From JAKAWM01 sp049966695 (GTDB taxonomy: Bacteria; Actinomycetota; Acidimicrobiia; Acidimicrobiales; Palsa-688): a stretch of 23,507 bases of DNA. Position numbers and translations under genes: made by a program. This document shows, one piece after another, positions 1 to 7,584 of the stretch. The DNA lies in the NCBI GenBank assembly GCA_049966695.1, contig JBMFUG010000040.1, positions 1-23,507 on the forward strand, given 5' to 3'. Position 1 is the first letter of the stretch; every line of letters begins with the position of its first letter. The notes under the pieces are model-generated. The model was not told where the DNA came from. It saw only the letters and a list, made by a program, of their open reading frames with translations, and made no database searches.

Positions 1-621
1 CCCGGCGATCCCCACTCGCCGGTCATCGACAGCTTCTTTCATAGCCACGTCGGATGGCTGTTCAAGGAGCAGGCGGCAGCGTCAGGCAACGTGGCAGACC
101 TGGCACGCTTCCCTGAACTGCGGCTCGTAGACCGCTACCACCACATCGCCCCGATCGTCACCGCCTTGGCAACGTTTGGCTTCGGGGCAGCCCTCGGCAG
201 ACTGGACGGAGGTCTGCACACGTCGGGACCGCAAATGATGGTCTGGGGCTTCTTCGTGTCCACTACTTTGCTCTACCACGCCACCTTCTCGGTGAACTCG
301 GTCGCCCACCGCTTCGGGCGCCGACGCTTCGCTACGGCCGACGCCAGCAGGAACAATGGCCTGGTCGCTCTCCTGACCCTGGGCGAGGGGTGGCACAACA
401 ACCATCACCGGTTCCCTGCGAGCACGCGCCAGGGGCTCGGTCGCTTCGAACTGGATCCTTCTTGGTGGGCCATACGGGGATTGGCTGCGCTGCACCTGGC
501 CGGCACCCTCCGCCCAGTGCCCGCGACAGTGTGGACCAAGGCGCGTCTAGCGCCCGCAGCCCGCTATCGAGATGACCCAAGACGCTGCCCGTCCCGGCAG
601 GCTTCAGTACCGAGCCGTTAA
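1..621 (+). CDS. Acyl-CoA/fatty acid desaturase, C-terminal part (5' end outside window)
   Basis: The reading frame is open from base 1 to a TAA at 619-621, so this is the 3' end of a gene that begins upstream. The visible part starts just after where the second histidine box should lie. It contains the conserved segment FFHSHVGWLF (bases about 31-60) and the third histidine box GEGWHNNHHR (about residues 128-137 of the visible part), with hydrophobic membrane stretches between. This pattern is that of membrane di-iron delta-9 acyl-CoA/lipid desaturases, which insert a cis double bond into saturated acyl chains using O2 and electrons from a redox partner. The first two histidine boxes cannot be checked. 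The last 30 or so residues are basic and not conserved in the family. A hairpin follows the stop codon. Confidence 0.93.
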   Translation, partial: PGDPHSPVIDSFFHSHVGWLFKEQAAASGNVADLARFPELRLVDRYHHIAPIVTALATFGFGAALGRLDGGLHTSGPQMMVWGFFVSTTLLYHATFSVNSVAHRFGRRRFATADASRNNGLVALLTLGEGWHNNHHRFPASTRQGLGRFELDPSWWAIRGLAALHLAGTLRPVPATVWTKARLAPAARYRDDPRRCPSRQASVPSR

Positions 622-628
622 ACGGATC

Positions 629-647
629 CCGCACCCCTTTGGTGCGG
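629..647 (+). terminator. Hairpin after the desaturase gene
   Basis: A perfect 7-bp stem (CCGCACC / GGTGCGG) with a 5-nt loop starts 8 nt after the desaturase stop. There is no T-run after it, so it is only terminator-like. Hairpins without U-tracts are common behind actinobacterial genes. Confidence 0.45.
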
Positions 648-770
648 TCACCGCTCAGTTAGGCCTTTCCCGCTCCAGAGAAACTAGGAGCGCCCTGGCT
701 AGTTCGCCCGCCCGGCACGCCATAAGCTGAGCGGCTGCAGGACCAACCCGCCAAGAGCAAGGGAGCATCT

Positions 771-1127
771 GTGACCACATCGCCCACCGAAGGTATCAAG
801 GTCGTACTGCACCCCGTGTCCGACCTGGGCAAGGCCAAGGCTGCCTACACGGCGCTGCTCGGTACCGAGCCCCAGGTTGACACGGAGTACTACGTGGGTT
901 ATGACACCGCAGGCCAGCATGTAGGCCTGGTACCCGCCAACGGCCCTCAGGCAATGACCTCACCTGTCTCTTACTGGGCCGTAGCCGACATCGACAGAAA
1001 GCTGGCCGAGGTCACCGATGCCGGCGCTACTATTAAAGACCCGCCGCGCAACGTCGGCGGCAACCGCCTCGTCGCCACGGTCACCGACCCCGACGGCAAC
1101 GTCCTCGGGCTCGTCCAGGACACCTGA
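771..1127 (+). CDS. VOC-fold (glyoxalase/bleomycin-resistance superfamily) protein
   Basis: This 118-residue protein starts at GTG 771, behind a good ribosome binding site (AAGGGAG about 8 nt upstream). It shows one VOC module: an N-terminal beta-alpha segment with KVVLHPVSDLGKAKAAYTALLG, a central SYWAVADIDRKLAEVTDAGA, and the C-terminal signature TVTDPDGNVLGLVQD. Family members bind a metal and act as lyases, dioxygenases or drug-binding proteins, usually as dimers. The substrate cannot be told from sequence. In this 'PVSDLGKAKAAY' subgroup the usual first metal-ligand histidine appears as H14 and the terminal glutamate of the classical triad is not obvious, so catalysis is uncertain. A DUF1801 gene follows closely on the same strand and may be co-transcribed. 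Confidence 0.88.
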   Translation: MTTSPTEGIKVVLHPVSDLGKAKAAYTALLGTEPQVDTEYYVGYDTAGQHVGLVPANGPQAMTSPVSYWAVADIDRKLAEVTDAGATIKDPPRNVGGNRLVATVTDPDGNVLGLVQDT

Positions 1128-1200
1128 GCGTCTCGATGAGCGCCGGACCCGCTCCTGCGCCGAGCGCGACAACGACGCCGAGCACCCGACCACGGGCCCG

Positions 1201-1563
1201 TTGAGAGAACAGGGGGATTGGCGCCGCGCCACGTTGTCTCGGCTGCGCTCATGGGTCATGCAAGCCGACCCTGAGGCAGTCGAAGAGAGGAAATGGAGAA
1301 AGCCGACCAATCCCGGCGGTGTCCCTGTGTGGTCGCACGACGGCACCATCTGCACGGCCGAGACCTTCAAGGACCACGTGAAGCTCACCTTCGCAAGGGG
1401 CGCGTCGCTCGCGGACCCCTCACATCTGTTCAATTCGAGCCTCGAAGGCAACCGCACCCGCGCAATCGACGTACACGAGGGTGAGGACATTGACGAGAAG
1501 GCCTTCAAGGCCCTCATCCAAGAGGCCGTGTTGCTAAACCAGCTTTCGCGTCACCGCAAGTGA
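1201..1563 (+). CDS. DUF1801 (YdhG-like) protein, start uncertain
   Basis: The segment from about 1219 to 1545 matches DUF1801 well: a helix with WRRATLSRLRSWVMQADPE, then EERKWRKP, a strand with PVWSHDGTICTAETFKDHVKLTF, and a C-terminal helix after IDEKAFKALIQEAV. DUF1801 proteins are small alpha/beta proteins of poorly known function; a few are called iron chaperones. The frame is open far upstream, but between the VOC stop (1127) and the domain the only in-frame start is a TTG at 1201, with no good ribosome binding site. The ATG at 1018 would overlap the VOC gene by 110 nt and is unlikely. The 5' end may be eroded, or translation may be coupled to the VOC gene. Confidence 0.72.
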   Translation: MREQGDWRRATLSRLRSWVMQADPEAVEERKWRKPTNPGGVPVWSHDGTICTAETFKDHVKLTFARGASLADPSHLFNSSLEGNRTRAIDVHEGEDIDEKAFKALIQEAVLLNQLSRHRK

Positions 1564-1579
1564 GGTCCACCTTGACCTC
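1562..1579 (+). terminator. Small hairpin at the end of the DUF1801 gene
   Basis: GAGGTC / GACCTC form a 6-bp stem with a 6-nt loop, overlapping the stop codon. There is no T-run. It is a weak candidate terminator. From here to 1794 I see no gene. Confidence 0.25.
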
Positions 1580-1794
1580 TGGGCTCCCACCCGCCAAGCA
1601 ACCGTCTTTGCGCCTCGTCTTCGTTTGCCGGGCGTTCTGCCGCGCCCTTTAGCTGGTCCGCCTCGTCAGTCGCATCGGGACCTCGTCGCCAGACGCTTTG
1701 CCTACGGCCATCGCCAGCCGGGTCGGCCTGAAAGCGCGAGAGGACCACCGCCTTCGTGCTCCAGTTGCTTCTCCGCGCAGGCGAACGGGCTCAA

Positions 1795-3465
1795 TCACGT
1801 CCGCCCCACCGGTCGGTGCTCGTTCGAAAAGGGGGGCCCGGCCCACAGATCAGCGACAAGGCACGTCGCGCGACTTCGCTCGACAGGTCCTGCGTTTGTG
1901 GTGGTCACGGGCTCTGCGTAGGGCACCGCCCCAGGGCAGTGCCTGCTCGGGTCTGGAGCATGCAGTGACAAGCGTCGAGCCCGTTCGCCCACTTGGAGGG
2001 CAGGCTGGGCCAAGCTGCTCCGCGCTGGCCTCGACTGCCCGGGTCGGCGCGCCCCACGCGCTCGCAAAACTGGCGAGCCACGACGTCCGACACCTCGCCC
2101 CTCGGCCGGACCGTCGACAACCCTCGGCAACTCCTCGTCGTAGTACAACGAGCCCGGTACGGTCAGGCCGTCGTCGCTTAAGTGCCAGGCCAGTTGTTTG
2201 GCAAAAAGGCTGAAGAAGCCCGCACGTTGAGCCCTAATTAGCAGCGCTGACACTATTGCTGCTGCTGTAAGCAAAAGGGCAGTGGCCAAGGCAACCACAT
2301 CTGGCCAACCGCCAACAGTCCATAGTGCAGCGCCCATCGCCCCGAACAACGAAGCCCCCATGTAATACGAAAGCATGTACAAAGTGGACGCCTGCGAGGC
2401 TGCGTCGTGACGCTCTTGGCCGCGTGCAGCCGCCCAACCGCTGGCGACTCCGTGGGCAGCGAAGAAGCCGCCGATGAATATGGCCGTCCCTAGTACGAGC
2501 ACGGGTAGCGACCGCGACAAGGTGGCCATGAGGCCGCCAATGGCCACCAGGGCCCCAAGCAGGACTACTCGGGGCCGGCCAAGGCGCTCAGCCAGGCGAC
2601 CCCCCGCAGCAGACCCGGCAGACCCGATCGGGAAGTCGCAAAAAGCCAAGCTGGCAACAAACAACGGAAGCCCATAGGGAGCAGCCGACAGCCTCAGGGC
2701 AAGGACGTCGTAAACGGCCATGACCGCACCTATGAGCACTGCAGCTATTAGGCATAGGGCAAGCAACTGACGGTCACGCAGCGTTTGCCAATAGGCATGG
2801 GCAGAGCTGCTCCAGCTATAGGGGGGTAGCTCAGTGCCTGTCCGGTAAGCAACTGAGACAGGCTCGGGAAGGCAAACGACGACAATGATCGCGCAAAACG
2901 CGCTGACGACAGCGATCGCCCCCAACCCCCACCGCCACCCGAACAGGCTGTCGACCCCGCTTGCGAGGACGCGCCCGGACATGGCACCAAGACCAGCACC
3001 TCCGACGTAAGTGCCACTGGCTCGGGCATGGAAGCCAGGATGGATTTCCTCATGCAGGTGCGCCAGTGCCACGGCCGGGGTGCCAGCCGCGGCAAGCCCC
3101 AGAAGGGCACGCGCTGCGAGGAAGGCGGGCCAGCTTGGTGCCAAAGCGGAGGCTGTGGCAAGAACTGCTGTCGTGGTCACGGAAACCTTTACCAACGGGG
3201 CCTTTCCCCAGCGGTCCGACAGGGGGGCCGCAGCCACCATGCCTATGCCAAGGAACAGAGCGGTCACAGAGACCGCCCAAGACGACTGAGCCGACGAAAT
3301 GGAAAAGTGACGGGCCAGTACCCCGATCAGCGGTTGGGCGCTATAAAAAGCCGCAAAGACGGGCACGGCAGCGGCAACCACCGCCACCAAAAGGCGACGA
3401 TAGCCAGCTTGGCCCGGTTGGTGGTAAGCGACGGAAGCTGATCGGATGGTTGCCGTTACTGCCAT
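1795..3465 (-). CDS. MFS transporter (YnfM-like exporter) with anomalous C-terminal extension
   Basis: Translation from ATG at 3465 gives a major facilitator protein with about 12 membrane helices in the first 410 or so residues. It includes the loop 2-3 motif PLSDRWGKAPLVK and the second-half equivalent GRLAERLGRPRVVL. It resembles YnfM/AraJ-type drug or metabolite exporters that use the proton gradient; the substrate is unknown. It is divergent from a LysR regulator, the usual arrangement for a regulated exporter. After the last helix (about base 2200) the frame stays open for some 130 more residues to 1795. This tail is Arg/Pro/Ala-rich and unlike any MFS C-terminus, so the original stop was probably lost by mutation or rearrangement. 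The transporter proper is about 2180-3465. Confidence 0.85.
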   Translation of the reverse strand: MAVTATIRSASVAYHQPGQAGYRRLLVAVVAAAVPVFAAFYSAQPLIGVLARHFSISSAQSSWAVSVTALFLGIGMVAAAPLSDRWGKAPLVKVSVTTTAVLATASALAPSWPAFLAARALLGLAAAGTPAVALAHLHEEIHPGFHARASGTYVGGAGLGAMSGRVLASGVDSLFGWRWGLGAIAVVSAFCAIIVVVCLPEPVSVAYRTGTELPPYSWSSSAHAYWQTLRDRQLLALCLIAAVLIGAVMAVYDVLALRLSAAPYGLPLFVASLAFCDFPIGSAGSAAGGRLAERLGRPRVVLLGALVAIGGLMATLSRSLPVLVLGTAIFIGGFFAAHGVASGWAAARGQERHDAASQASTLYMLSYYMGASLFGAMGAALWTVGGWPDVVALATALLLTAAAIVSALLIRAQRAGFFSLFAKQLAWHLSDDGLTVPGSLYYDEELPRVVDGPAEGRGVGRRGSPVLRARGARRPGQSRPARSSLAQPALQVGERARRLSLHAPDPSRHCPGAVPYAEPVTTTNAGPVERSRATCLVADLWAGPPFSNEHRPVGRT

Positions 3466-3540
3466 GCTCCCAGTTTCACACTGCTAAGCTCATACGTAAA
3501 ATGAAAAATATGAAAGATCTTGATACGCATAGGGTATGAG
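3466..3540. promoter_or_regulatory. Divergent promoter/operator region between MFS and LysR genes
   Basis: This AT-rich 70-nt spacer separates two divergent starts. It contains the perfect inverted repeat CATA-GGG-TATG at 3528-3538, overlapping the LysR start codon, and other CATA/TATG half-sites upstream (CATACG at 3492, AATATG near 3508). LysR-type regulators bind such dyads and commonly repress themselves while activating the divergent gene. That assignment is inference from position and symmetry. Confidence 0.5.
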
Positions 3541-4516
3541 CTCTGCCCCACGGGTCAGCTCAGAGGACCTGCTGACCTTCCTGGCAGTAGCGGAAACCGG
3601 ACGAGTCGGTGCCGTGGCAGACCAGCTCCACATGAGCCAGCCAACGGTGACGCGCGCCATAGGCAGACTGGAAAAGGAGCTTGACGTAAGCCTCTTTGAC
3701 CGCCCTGGCCACCGGGTCTGCCTCAATGTGTACGGCCGCACGTTTGCCGGCTACGCGCGCCGCGTTCTCGCTCAGCTGGAGGCGGCCCAAGCCGAACTGG
3801 CCGCGTTGCTCGACGAGCACGGTGGGCCGGTGAGAATGGGGTTCCTTTCCTCCTTGGGGACTTGGTTCATCCCGAACCTCGTGCAAGAGTTCCGCCGCGT
3901 CGCCCCCAACGCCACGTTCGTGCTACGGCAAGCCTCTTCAGACGCGTTGCCGCAGCTGCTGGACGACCGCGAGGTCGACCTGCTGTTCACTAGCCAACGC
4001 CCGGTCTTGGGCGAGCCGGTGAGCTGGGAACTGCTGCTACGCGAGCGGCTCGAACTGGCGGTGCCGCCGGGGCACCGCCTCGCCAAGCGACGACGCGTCC
4101 GCTTGAGGGAAGTGGCTTCGGACCCGTTCGTAGTCCTCGGGGCCGACTCGGGGTTCCGGCAGATAACCGACCAGTTATGCCTTCGGGCAGGGTTTCGCCC
4201 AGTCGTGGCCTTTGAAAGCGGGGAGCTCGCGACGGTCAGGGCGCTCGTTGCTTCGGGTCTCGGGGTCGGCATAGTGCCCGAGGCCCGCTGGTCCATGGCA
4301 GCGGCTCCCGTCCTCCGACTTTCCATCGCAGACGCGGGAGCACAACGGCCGATCGGCATGGCGTGGGCCACTCGGCGCGAGATCCCCGGCGCCTCCAATG
4401 CTTTCCGTCGCTGGTTGCTCGAAACTGCCCCTAGACGGCCCTGGCTGCCGGAAGAGGGCCAGCCCCGCCATGCTCATCATCAGGCGCCGGCGCTCCAAGG
4501 CGAGACCGAGATGTAA
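3536..4516 (+). CDS. LysR-family transcriptional regulator
   Basis: The protein has an N-terminal winged helix-turn-helix (residues about 8-67: LLTFLAVAETGRVGAVADQL, then MSQPTVTRAIGRLEKELDVSLF) and a periplasmic-binding-like effector domain (about 95-295) with FIPNLVQEFRRVAPNATF and VASGLGVGIVPEA. It probably binds the dyad in its own promoter and controls the divergent MFS exporter in response to a small molecule. The start is the ATG at 3536, inside the dyad; no strong ribosome binding site is visible. The family usually ends near residue 300 (RRWLLETAPR here). The last 26 residues, rich in His, Pro and Glu, are extra and overlap an apparent gene fragment on the opposite strand. Confidence 0.92.
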   Translation: MSSAPRVSSEDLLTFLAVAETGRVGAVADQLHMSQPTVTRAIGRLEKELDVSLFDRPGHRVCLNVYGRTFAGYARRVLAQLEAAQAELAALLDEHGGPVRMGFLSSLGTWFIPNLVQEFRRVAPNATFVLRQASSDALPQLLDDREVDLLFTSQRPVLGEPVSWELLLRERLELAVPPGHRLAKRRRVRLREVASDPFVVLGADSGFRQITDQLCLRAGFRPVVAFESGELATVRALVASGLGVGIVPEARWSMAAAPVLRLSIADAGAQRPIGMAWATRREIPGASNAFRRWLLETAPRRPWLPEEGQPRHAHHQAPALQGETEM

Positions 4517-4594
4517 CTCGAAGCCAAAGCCGAAGTCGGCACTGTGGTACTGCGGCCCGCGATCGTCTTGCGCCGTGAGCAGGGCCTTGGCGTA
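4430..4594 (-). pseudogene. Unidentified gene fragment facing the LysR gene
   Basis: In one minus-strand frame this stretch reads YAKALLTAQDDRGPQYHSAD, then FGFGFELHLGLALERRRLMM. Most codons end in G or C, as expected for real coding sequence here, and this is better than the plus-strand LysR tail over the same bases. I do not recognise the family. No start or continued conserved sequence is seen on either side, so it is probably a relic, but it could be chance. Confidence 0.25.
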
Positions 4595-4755
4595 CACCCC
4601 ACAGCACCGTGAACTGCTGGCTCGCGCCCAAGACGGCTCCCGAACGGGCAGGCTGCGGCAGCTTGAAGACGACGGCCTGAAGCAACTGGCGGGTTGGCGT
4701 TGTGGCGGCGGCTTGCCCCTCGCTCGACTTCGCCAAGACGTTCCTGGCAACCTTT

Positions 4756-5027
4756 GTCTCGAAGGAGCTGACAACAGCAGGCCGGCCAGCGGTCCTGAAG
4801 GCGCTAAGGCCGTTCGATGACGAGGGCGAGGCAGCGGCGGAGCGCAGTAGCAGGGCCTTTCGGCGTGGCTGGCGGACGCGGCTAGAGCCCGTTTACGAGC
4901 CGAAGCGCTGGCTGAGCTCCTCGACAGTTGGGAAGCCGAGCATGGAGAGCTGACCCCTGAGGAGCTAGCCAAAGCTACCGCCGAACTGGGCTTGACAGCT
5001 ACCGCCAAGACCGTGCCAGCAGCCTGA
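4756..5027 (+). pseudogene. VapB-like antitoxin remnant, frameshifted
   Basis: Two adjacent frames together read like a VapB-type antitoxin. From about 4771 the first frame gives PAVLKALRPFDDEGEAAAER. Near 4860 the match shifts frame and continues as AWLADAARARLRAEALAELL, then DSWEAEHGELTPEELAKATA, ending at TGA 5025-5027. A net one-base loss explains the shift. Actinobacterial VapB proteins often have this helical DEGEA...ALAELLDxWEAEHG...TPEELAxAxAELG tail. The normal start position falls on GTC (4756), so the start codon is also gone. The stop abuts the PIN-domain remnant, the classic antitoxin-toxin order. The broken frame is seen directly; the family call is from recall of similar proteins. 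Confidence 0.5.
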
Positions 5028-5405
5028 GCGCCCTCGTGCTCGGGACCGCCGCGTTCGTCGCTGTCGAGCGTGCCGACAGGGCAATGGTCGCCCGCCTTCG
5101 CGCTGCTCAGCGCGGTAGGCTCGAGCCGCGGGCCAACAAGGCAGTCGTTGCGCAGGTTTGGCACAGCCCGTCCGACCGACAGGCTGTGCTGGCTAGCTTG
5201 CTCCGCGCGGTCGAAGTGAGGCCCGTTGACTTCGGCCTGGGCAGGAGGCGGGCATGCTCCTGGGGCGCGCCAACCGCGAAGGCGCCGTGGAAGCCACCGT
5301 GGTCGCTTTGGCTTCTGCAGGTGACCGCGTCGTCACTGCAGGCCCAGGCGGCCCCAGAGCCCTCGTCGCCGTCTCTGGTCGCGCCGTGCTCGTCGTCCCC
5401 TGCTC
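5028..5405 (+). pseudogene. VapC-like PIN-domain toxin remnant, frameshifted with degraded active site
   Basis: Frame 2 reads LVLGTAAFVAVERADRAMVA ... VVAQVWHSPSDRQAVLASLL ... AVEVRPVDFGLGRR. The match then continues one frame over from about 5248 as AGMLLGRANREGAVEATVVA ... GDRVVTAGPGGPRALV. Joined, this is a complete PIN domain of the VapC ribonuclease family. It is dead on two grounds. There is a net one-base loss near 5248. The first catalytic aspartate (LVLDT in relatives) is Gly, the DVVDA position reads AVEA, and the TSDP position reads TAGP. VapC toxins cleave tRNA or rRNA and are held by VapB; here neither partner can work. It sits next to an integrase remnant and a tRNA. Confidence 0.6.
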
Positions 5406-5426
5406 ACCGGTCCCGGTGCCCATTAG

Positions 5427-6035
5427 CGCCAGCCCGGGCGTGGCCCAACGTGGCTCAACGAAGTCGAGGGCAACTTCGCCGAAGGGAGTGGCAAGACCCT
5501 TTCGTCTCGCTGGACCATCTGCGTGCCCGACCGCGTCCTCGAAGAGCTGTCCGCCCACCTGGCCAGGACAGGCAGGAACGGCCCCGACGACTTGGTGTTC
5601 CAGGCATCCGTTGGTGGACCTGTGCGGGCGGCCAACTTTCGCAACCGCGTGTACGACCCGGCCCTCCGCAGGGCGGATCTCGAAGGCCTCAGTTTCCATC
5701 GCCTTTGCCACCCGGCCAAGCACATGCTCCGAGAGCTCCGGGTCCCGCTGGAAGTCATCCAGAAGCGGCTGGGCCACTCTTCCATCCGTACGACCGCCCA
5801 CATCTACGGGTCCCTACCCGAGCGGCTGGACCGGCCGGTCGCCGAGAAGCTGGACGAGATGTTCCGCCCGGCAAAGAAGGCCCAGTCCCGTGGCGCGGGG
5901 CTCAGCTCCGGTGGTGCAGATGTGGTGCAGGCGGGCGGCGAAGACGAGGTGCCCTGGCACTTACCCAGCCTGACCTGCGACTTTACAGTGGAGGTGACCG
6001 GATTTGAACCGGCGACTTCTACGATGCGAACGTAG
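5427..6035 (+). pseudogene. Tyrosine recombinase (phage integrase) C-terminal remnant at tRNA-Ala
   Basis: The open frame shows the C-terminal catalytic half of an actinobacterial phage-type integrase: GKTLSSRWTICVPDRVLEEL, DLVFQASVGGPVRAANFRNR, LSFHRLCHPAKHML, then VIQKRLGHSSIRTTAHIYG. The third-box LGHSS and the nucleophile region HIYG are kept. The invariant HxLRH arginine is replaced by Cys (HRLCH). The N-terminal DNA-binding part and the first catalytic Arg are absent, since a TAG lies just upstream at 5424 and the sequence abuts the PIN remnant. The frame runs into the reverse strand of tRNA-Ala and stops inside it. This matches integrases whose attachment site is the tRNA 3' end. Inactive. 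Confidence 0.8.
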
Positions 6036-6062
6036 CGCTCTTCCGGGCTGAGCTACACCCCC
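5989..6062 (-). tRNA. tRNA-Ala (anticodon CGC)
   Basis: Read on the minus strand, 74 nt fold as a full cloverleaf: acceptor GGGGGTG / CACCTCC, D arm GCTC/GAGC, anticodon stem CTACG/CGTAG with loop TTCGCAT, five-nt variable region, T arm GCCGG/CCGGT with loop TTCAAAT, discriminator A. The anticodon is CGC, reading GCG alanine codons. The acceptor has the G3-T70 wobble pair that marks alanine tRNAs. CCA is not encoded. The 3' end overlaps the integrase remnant, marking an integration site. Confidence 0.93.
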
Positions 6063-6137
6063 GCGTCAGCAAGACTAGCGCCTTCAGAGAGCCGCAAAAC
6101 GCTCCCGGCAGCACGCTCTCCGGTAACAGGCGCACCT

Positions 6138-6154
6138 GGGCGGGCGTCCCGCCC
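6138..6154 (-). terminator. GC-rich hairpin after the ABC importer operon
   Basis: GGGCGGG-CGT-CCCGCCC is a perfect 7-bp stem with a triloop, located 69 nt past the permease stop and before the tRNA gene on the same strand. No T-run is present. It plausibly ends the importer transcript. Confidence 0.4.
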
Positions 6155-6222
6155 CGCAGCTAGCCAAAACTTTGCAGTTCCGGCCCACGGTGTACAACCG
6201 GCGGTCTGGACGACGTCTTAGG

Positions 6223-7581
6223 TCATCTTGCTCGCTCGCCTCTGCGAGCCACCGAGTCCACCGTGATAGCCGCTATGAGCACCAGAGCAGTAACCATGTC
6301 GGTGGCAGCTGCTCCCATGCCGAGCAAGCCGAGCCCGTTGGCGATGGCAGCAATGACCAGTGCCCCCAGCAAGGCGTGCACCGCCTTGCCACGCCCACCG
6401 AACAGGCTCGTACCTCCGATGACGGCTGCCGCCACGGCGTACAACACGTAGTCTGGGTCAATGTCGGTGGCAATCGACCCAAGCAAAGAGAGGTACATAA
6501 GCCCGGCAAAGCCCGCCATCAACCCGCTCAAGGCAAAGGCGATGGTGCGGATACGGTACAGGTTGACGCCCGCACGCCGAGCAGCCTCCGCGTTGCCCCC
6601 GACAGCATAAATGTAACGGCCGAAGCGCGTCCGCCCCAGCAGAAATGTGGCCAGGGCCAATATAGCCAAGACAATGGGCACTGCCCACGGCACGCCCTCG
6701 ACCCTAGCGCCCCCTTTTACGCCCCTGTTAACGTCGGATACCAAAACGACGAGCACACCTGCCGCGGCTGTGAAGGCGATCTTGATGACAGTCAGGCCGA
6801 AGGGCGGGGTGACAAGGCCACTGGCGCGCCTGCGCATGTCCCGTACCACCAGATATGTCCCGAACACCACCACTAAAGCGATCATGAGCACCCAGCTCGC
6901 CACCGGGCTAATAGCACCGGCCACCAGATCCAGCATGATGTGGTTGGACACTTCGATAACACCACCAACGGCGATGCTCATGTGGTCGAACATCCACAGC
7001 ATCAAGCCTTCGAAGCCTATGTACCCTCCCAAGGTCACGATGAACGACGGTAGACCGAGCCGCGTTATAAGGACCCCTTGGATCAAGCCCGCTAATGCCG
7101 TCGCGGCTAATCCCGCCAAAATAGCTACCCACCACGGTAAATTTGCTGGCGAGGCCACAAGGGCAGCCATGATCCCTGCGCCGATGCCCGCCTCATAGAC
7201 GACCGACAAGTCGATCTCGCCGAGCAGCAAGACGAACACCTCGGCCATGCCGAACATGACTATGACGACGCCTTGCTGTAGCAAGTTCACGAGGTTCGGG
7301 CCGGACAAGAACAAGGAGTTTTGGGCTTGGAAAATAACAACTATGGCGACAAGTGCGCCCACTACGGGCAACACGCCGCTTTCGCCTGAACGCACTCTCC
7401 GCCACCAAGCCGCGAGGTACTCTCCAAGCGTCCCGGCCACTGCTTCTGAGCTCAGCACGGCGGCCTCGGACGCTGACGTGGCGTCCTCTGCGGTCTCAGC
7501 TGCCACCGACATGGCGGTCACCGCCACCCCGCCGACCTCAAGCGGCTCCTTGTCACCGGTGCGAGTTGGTTCTACAGCCAT
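6223..7581 (-). CDS. Sugar ABC transporter permease (XylH/RbsC-like, BPD_transp_2 family)
   Basis: This 452-residue polytopic membrane protein has about ten predicted helices. A cytosolic N-terminus of about 65 residues rich in Ala, Glu and Thr precedes the first helix. Family marks are FVLLLGEIDLSVVYEAGIGA (the conserved IDLS segment), the coupling-helix region GRTRFGRYIYAVGGNAEAAR, and GTSLFGGRGKAVHALLGALV near the C-terminus. It forms the channel of a monosaccharide importer with the ATPase encoded just upstream. The ATG at 7581 lies 3 nt after the ATPase stop, with an AAAGG ribosome binding site inside the ATPase gene, so translation is probably coupled. Its length and the extra helices between about 230 and 300 resemble XylH more than the shorter RbsC. 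The sugar is not determined. Confidence 0.93.
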   Translation of the reverse strand: MAVEPTRTGDKEPLEVGGVAVTAMSVAAETAEDATSASEAAVLSSEAVAGTLGEYLAAWWRRVRSGESGVLPVVGALVAIVVIFQAQNSLFLSGPNLVNLLQQGVVIVMFGMAEVFVLLLGEIDLSVVYEAGIGAGIMAALVASPANLPWWVAILAGLAATALAGLIQGVLITRLGLPSFIVTLGGYIGFEGLMLWMFDHMSIAVGGVIEVSNHIMLDLVAGAISPVASWVLMIALVVVFGTYLVVRDMRRRASGLVTPPFGLTVIKIAFTAAAGVLVVLVSDVNRGVKGGARVEGVPWAVPIVLAILALATFLLGRTRFGRYIYAVGGNAEAARRAGVNLYRIRTIAFALSGLMAGFAGLMYLSLLGSIATDIDPDYVLYAVAAAVIGGTSLFGGRGKAVHALLGALVIAAIANGLGLLGMGAAATDMVTALVLIAAITVDSVARRGERAR

Positions 7582-7584
7582 TTC

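Noticed and set aside
1018..1200. DUF1801 gene starting at ATG 1018
   Set aside because: That start would overlap the VOC gene by 110 nt, and the first 60 or so residues are an out-of-frame reading of it.
4175..5164. Long minus-strand open frame (329 codons) across the LysR end and toxin-antitoxin relic
   Set aside because: Most of it is the antisense shadow of the LysR gene and of plus-strand remnants. Only about 165 nt (4430-4594) has coding-like composition, reported separately at low confidence.
5036..6007. A single 323-codon plus-strand gene
   Set aside because: It is a composite of the PIN-domain remnant and antisense-like low-complexity sequence. The integrase homology lies in another frame.
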